This document shows, one piece after another, positions 61,460 through 64,000 of a stretch of DNA of 64,000 bases (position 1 is the stretch's first letter; each line of letters begins with the position of its first letter). The notes beneath the pieces were generated by a model. It ran no database searches. It had not been told where the DNA came from and saw only the letters and a program-made list of their open reading frames with translations. A program made the translations under genes and the position numbers. Source of the stretch: Nansenia antarctica (taxonomy: Eukaryota; Chordata; Actinopteri; Argentiniformes; Microstomatidae); NCBI GenBank assembly GCA_963989245.1, contig OZ022345.1, forward strand, positions 53,133,352 to 53,197,351, read 5' to 3'.

Positions 61460-61679
61460 GTCTTTGACTGGGTACAACTGAAGCTCTCTTTCTTGGTGTC
61501 TGTATCTCACTGGGCTGACTGACTCTGGCTCTGGTGTGTTCAAACTTCTCCTCCCAGGGGCTTCCTCTTACTCCATACACTCAGCCACAGATCCCAGGCA
61601 CAAGTCTCAATGGAGTATCTCAGTTCATGTGTTTCACCACACACATTCACACTCCCCTCCAGAAAACTCCTCTGTGTGC

Positions 61680-61919
<240 letters not shown>

Positions 61920-62940
61920 GACTGAAATTCCAGAGGTGGGTTGTCATTACAATGAATGACACCGGGGTGTAAGCTGGGAAGGAGTCTTGAGTGGTGGGGG
62001 TGGGGGTTGCTATGGGGTGCTTCAGACATCACTACGCTGAAACACAATCCAAGTTTGCATGATTGATGACGCTTTTCCTGCAATACTTCACCAGCAGGAT
62101 ATACTATATCCTCTAAGGGTTTACAGTTATACTTAAAAGAATTTGCTATCAGGTTGATGCACTTCACATACCTGTGTTTCGAGCCTGACGTTTTTTGTAT
62201 GCCAATGTGTTGCTTTATGATGCCACTCCTATCTTGCACATTGCACCCTGATATTGTGTTTGTTAGTAATTAGCTGGATCTCCTCAGCTAATTGTGGGGC
62301 TCAGTTATGTAAGGGTCTGTCATTAGCAGCTGCACTGGCCTTTGATGTCTTGCTCATGAGCACCATCCCTAAAGTGCTGCTCTCACACATGCATGTTCCA
62401 AGTTCAAGAGAAGTTAATGTTTACATTTACATCGCATTACATCGCATGTCCAAAGCAACAATAAAAAAGACTTTAATCAGATAAACTCTACTCTACTACA
62501 ACTATAACATATTAAAACATAGGATATAAGACCTGAAGAAAAAAGATATGAAAATAAATAAATAAATACAGTGTATTAGAGTTTTTCTCTACTGCTTTAA
62601 CACTAACATCCAAACCTCAAACACAATGACCAAAACCTGAAACTGGTGTATTTTTATCTCACACCAATTCTTCACAATGACAAACACATTTTTTGCTTAT
62701 CCTGCATTTTGCCACTCTAAACCACACAGTTAACAAAACACTAAATACAATTCTCTACATGTGGCACAATCTTCCTTGCTAAAAAAATCTCTTGTGTTCA
62801 CGTGGAAAACACCACCATTCAGAATGCTAAACTCAAACCACCACTCACCCACTCACACTCCTCATATGGGCAAACACCTATTGCTTTTGAATTAGCAATC
62901 ATAGCTTTAGCAATAGAAGATGAGTTGGAGAACAATGTAT
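61920..62940. other. Intergenic DNA, nothing firm
   Basis: No gene seen. A short ACATTTACATCGCATTACATCGCATG stretch at about 62422-62450 may be a decayed dispersed repeat. Confidence 0.45.
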
Positions 62941-63186
62941 CGTGATGTTAGACTTATAAGGTTCTATCTCCATTGTTGTCAAAATTGAGTTTTTTACATA
63001 ATCCGATGCATTAGGTGTTTAATAATGCCTGTGTGGTGTTATTTTTAAAATGTTGACATTTTTGAGTTAGTAATTCATAAAATACAAAGGTTCCATCTCA
63101 CAAAACATAATGGAATGTAAAAACTTTGACCCTCAATATCTCTGAACTGCCCTAAACAGAGATAGAACCGTATCATTCTAAGCACG
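62941..63186 (+). mobile_element. MITE with 4-bp target duplication, copy 3
   Basis: 246 bp, the same family and orientation as the copies at 35926 and 37059. Flanked by GTAT at 62937-62940 and 63187-63190. The right end is slightly shortened (AAGCACG). Confidence 0.88.
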
Positions 63187-63413
63187 GTATGCCAACTTTG
63201 TAGAGAACGGTAGAGCGAGAAGTGTGATGTCGATGAGCAAACAAAAGGCAGGATGCAGCCTAAATGTCTTTTTCTTTACAGTATATGCAGTAGGTTTATT
63301 TTATTTTTTCTATTGTTTGTTCTGTATGAAGAACATTTTATGAATCCAACTGTGTTTGCTGAGATACGTACATAGAGTATTTCAGAATAGAAAAACATTC
63401 TATTCTTGTATTT

Positions 63414-63414
<1 letters not shown>

Positions 63415-63462
<48 letters not shown>

Positions 63463-64000
63463 ATTTTATTTATAAAAGCACTTTACATATGAAATCTCAG
63501 AGTGCTACAATTTAAAAACAGGAAGATAAAACAATAAACATTTTCAATTAAAAGGCTAAAAAAAGGCTCTATTAAAAAGGTGGGTTTTAAGGCCTCGTTT
63601 AAAAGCATCCACAGACTGTGGTGCCCTTAGGTGGTCAGGGAGAGCATTCCACAGCCTGGGAGCAGCCGAGCAGAAGGCCCGATCTCCCATGGTGCGGAGC
63701 TTGGTCCTGGGGGTCTTGAGGATGTTGGTGGCAGTAGAACGGAGGGTGCGTGAGGAGGTCTGAGGGGTATGGAGGAGTTCCTTGAGGTAGGGGGGGCAGT
63801 TCCATGAATGCACTGGTGGGTGAGGACAGGAGGGAGACCTTGAATTCGATTCTGAGGGAGACGGGGAGCCAGTGAAGTGATTTGAGGATGGGGTGATGTG
63901 ATCATATTTGTGTGTTTTATATTTGAGTATGAAAACACAACAGTTCATATAACAGGTTACTGTATGTAGTGTAACACTGAAAATGCAAAAAGCCTACTGA
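63415..64000 (-). mobile_element. L2/CR1-type LINE 3' end, frame-broken, running off the window
   Basis: On the minus strand the last coding part reads GDRAFCSAAPRLWNALPDHL and FKRGLKTHLF before a stop at about 63556, the usual end of fish L2/CR1-like reverse transcriptases. Upstream of it the conserved frame moves to another phase (LTHQCIHGTAPP is in a different frame from the end), so the copy has a frameshift. It ends in a tail with CACTTTACATATG-like sequence and an (ATT)n array at 63415-63462. The 5' part lies beyond 64000. Confidence 0.75.

Overview
The window is vertebrate nuclear DNA, almost certainly from a teleost fish. Genes are split by canonical introns, microsatellites and fish-type transposons are dense, and the gene order gpm6b - ofd1 - trappc2 - rab9a - (fbxo47) - egfl6 matches the human Xp22.2 neighbourhood EGFL6-TCEANC-RAB9A-TRAPPC2-OFD1-GPM6B. 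The difference is that fbxo47 occupies the interval where human has TCEANC. Gene names come from recalled family sequences. Exon junctions were placed by hand from splice signals and checked for continuous phase: each complete multi-exon CDS sums to a multiple of three.

Layout. 1-4815: upstream/intron DNA of gpm6b, rich in (CT)n and (CA)n. 4816-10023 (+): gpm6b, a four-span PLP/M6 membrane protein, with two alternative last coding exons; its 3' UTR runs to about 12.8 kb. 13145-22642 (-): ofd1, a centrosome/cilium LisH coiled-coil protein in 22 coding exons, converging on gpm6b. 22649-23373: shared promoter region between ofd1 and trappc2. 23402-24573 (+): trappc2, containing a minor-class (U12) AT-AC intron. 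25678-26727: hAT-like non-autonomous transposon. 27023-33579 (+): young endogenous retrovirus with identical 302-bp LTRs, intact gag, and a shortened pol reached through an in-frame UAG. 34687-35292 (-): rab9a, one coding exon plus upstream non-coding exons. 35.9-41 kb: MITEs, LINE fragments, a long (GT)n and a minisatellite. 41210-44796 (-): fbxo47, 10 coding exons. 46060-50676 (-): complete Ty3/gypsy-type LTR retrotransposon with identical LTRs and an unbroken gag-pol ORF. 52384-61459 (-): egfl6, a secreted EGF/MAM protein in 12 coding exons. 61.5-64 kb: (CT)n arrays, a third copy of a 4-bp-TSD MITE, and an L2-type LINE tail.

The host genes do not form one pathway: membrane/neuronal (gpm6b), ciliary (ofd1), vesicle tethering (trappc2), late endosome-to-Golgi recycling (rab9a), ubiquitin ligase adaptor (fbxo47) and extracellular matrix (egfl6). 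The most unusual structures are: a coding minisatellite in ofd1 that carries a potential splice donor in each unit, all in the same phase; the young but pol-deleted retrovirus; a gypsy element whose start codon lies inside its primer-binding site; a three-copy MITE family with clear 4-bp target duplications; and a long foldback in a gpm6b intron. I found no CRISPR, operon or prokaryote-type system, and no evidence of a wholly new multi-gene system.
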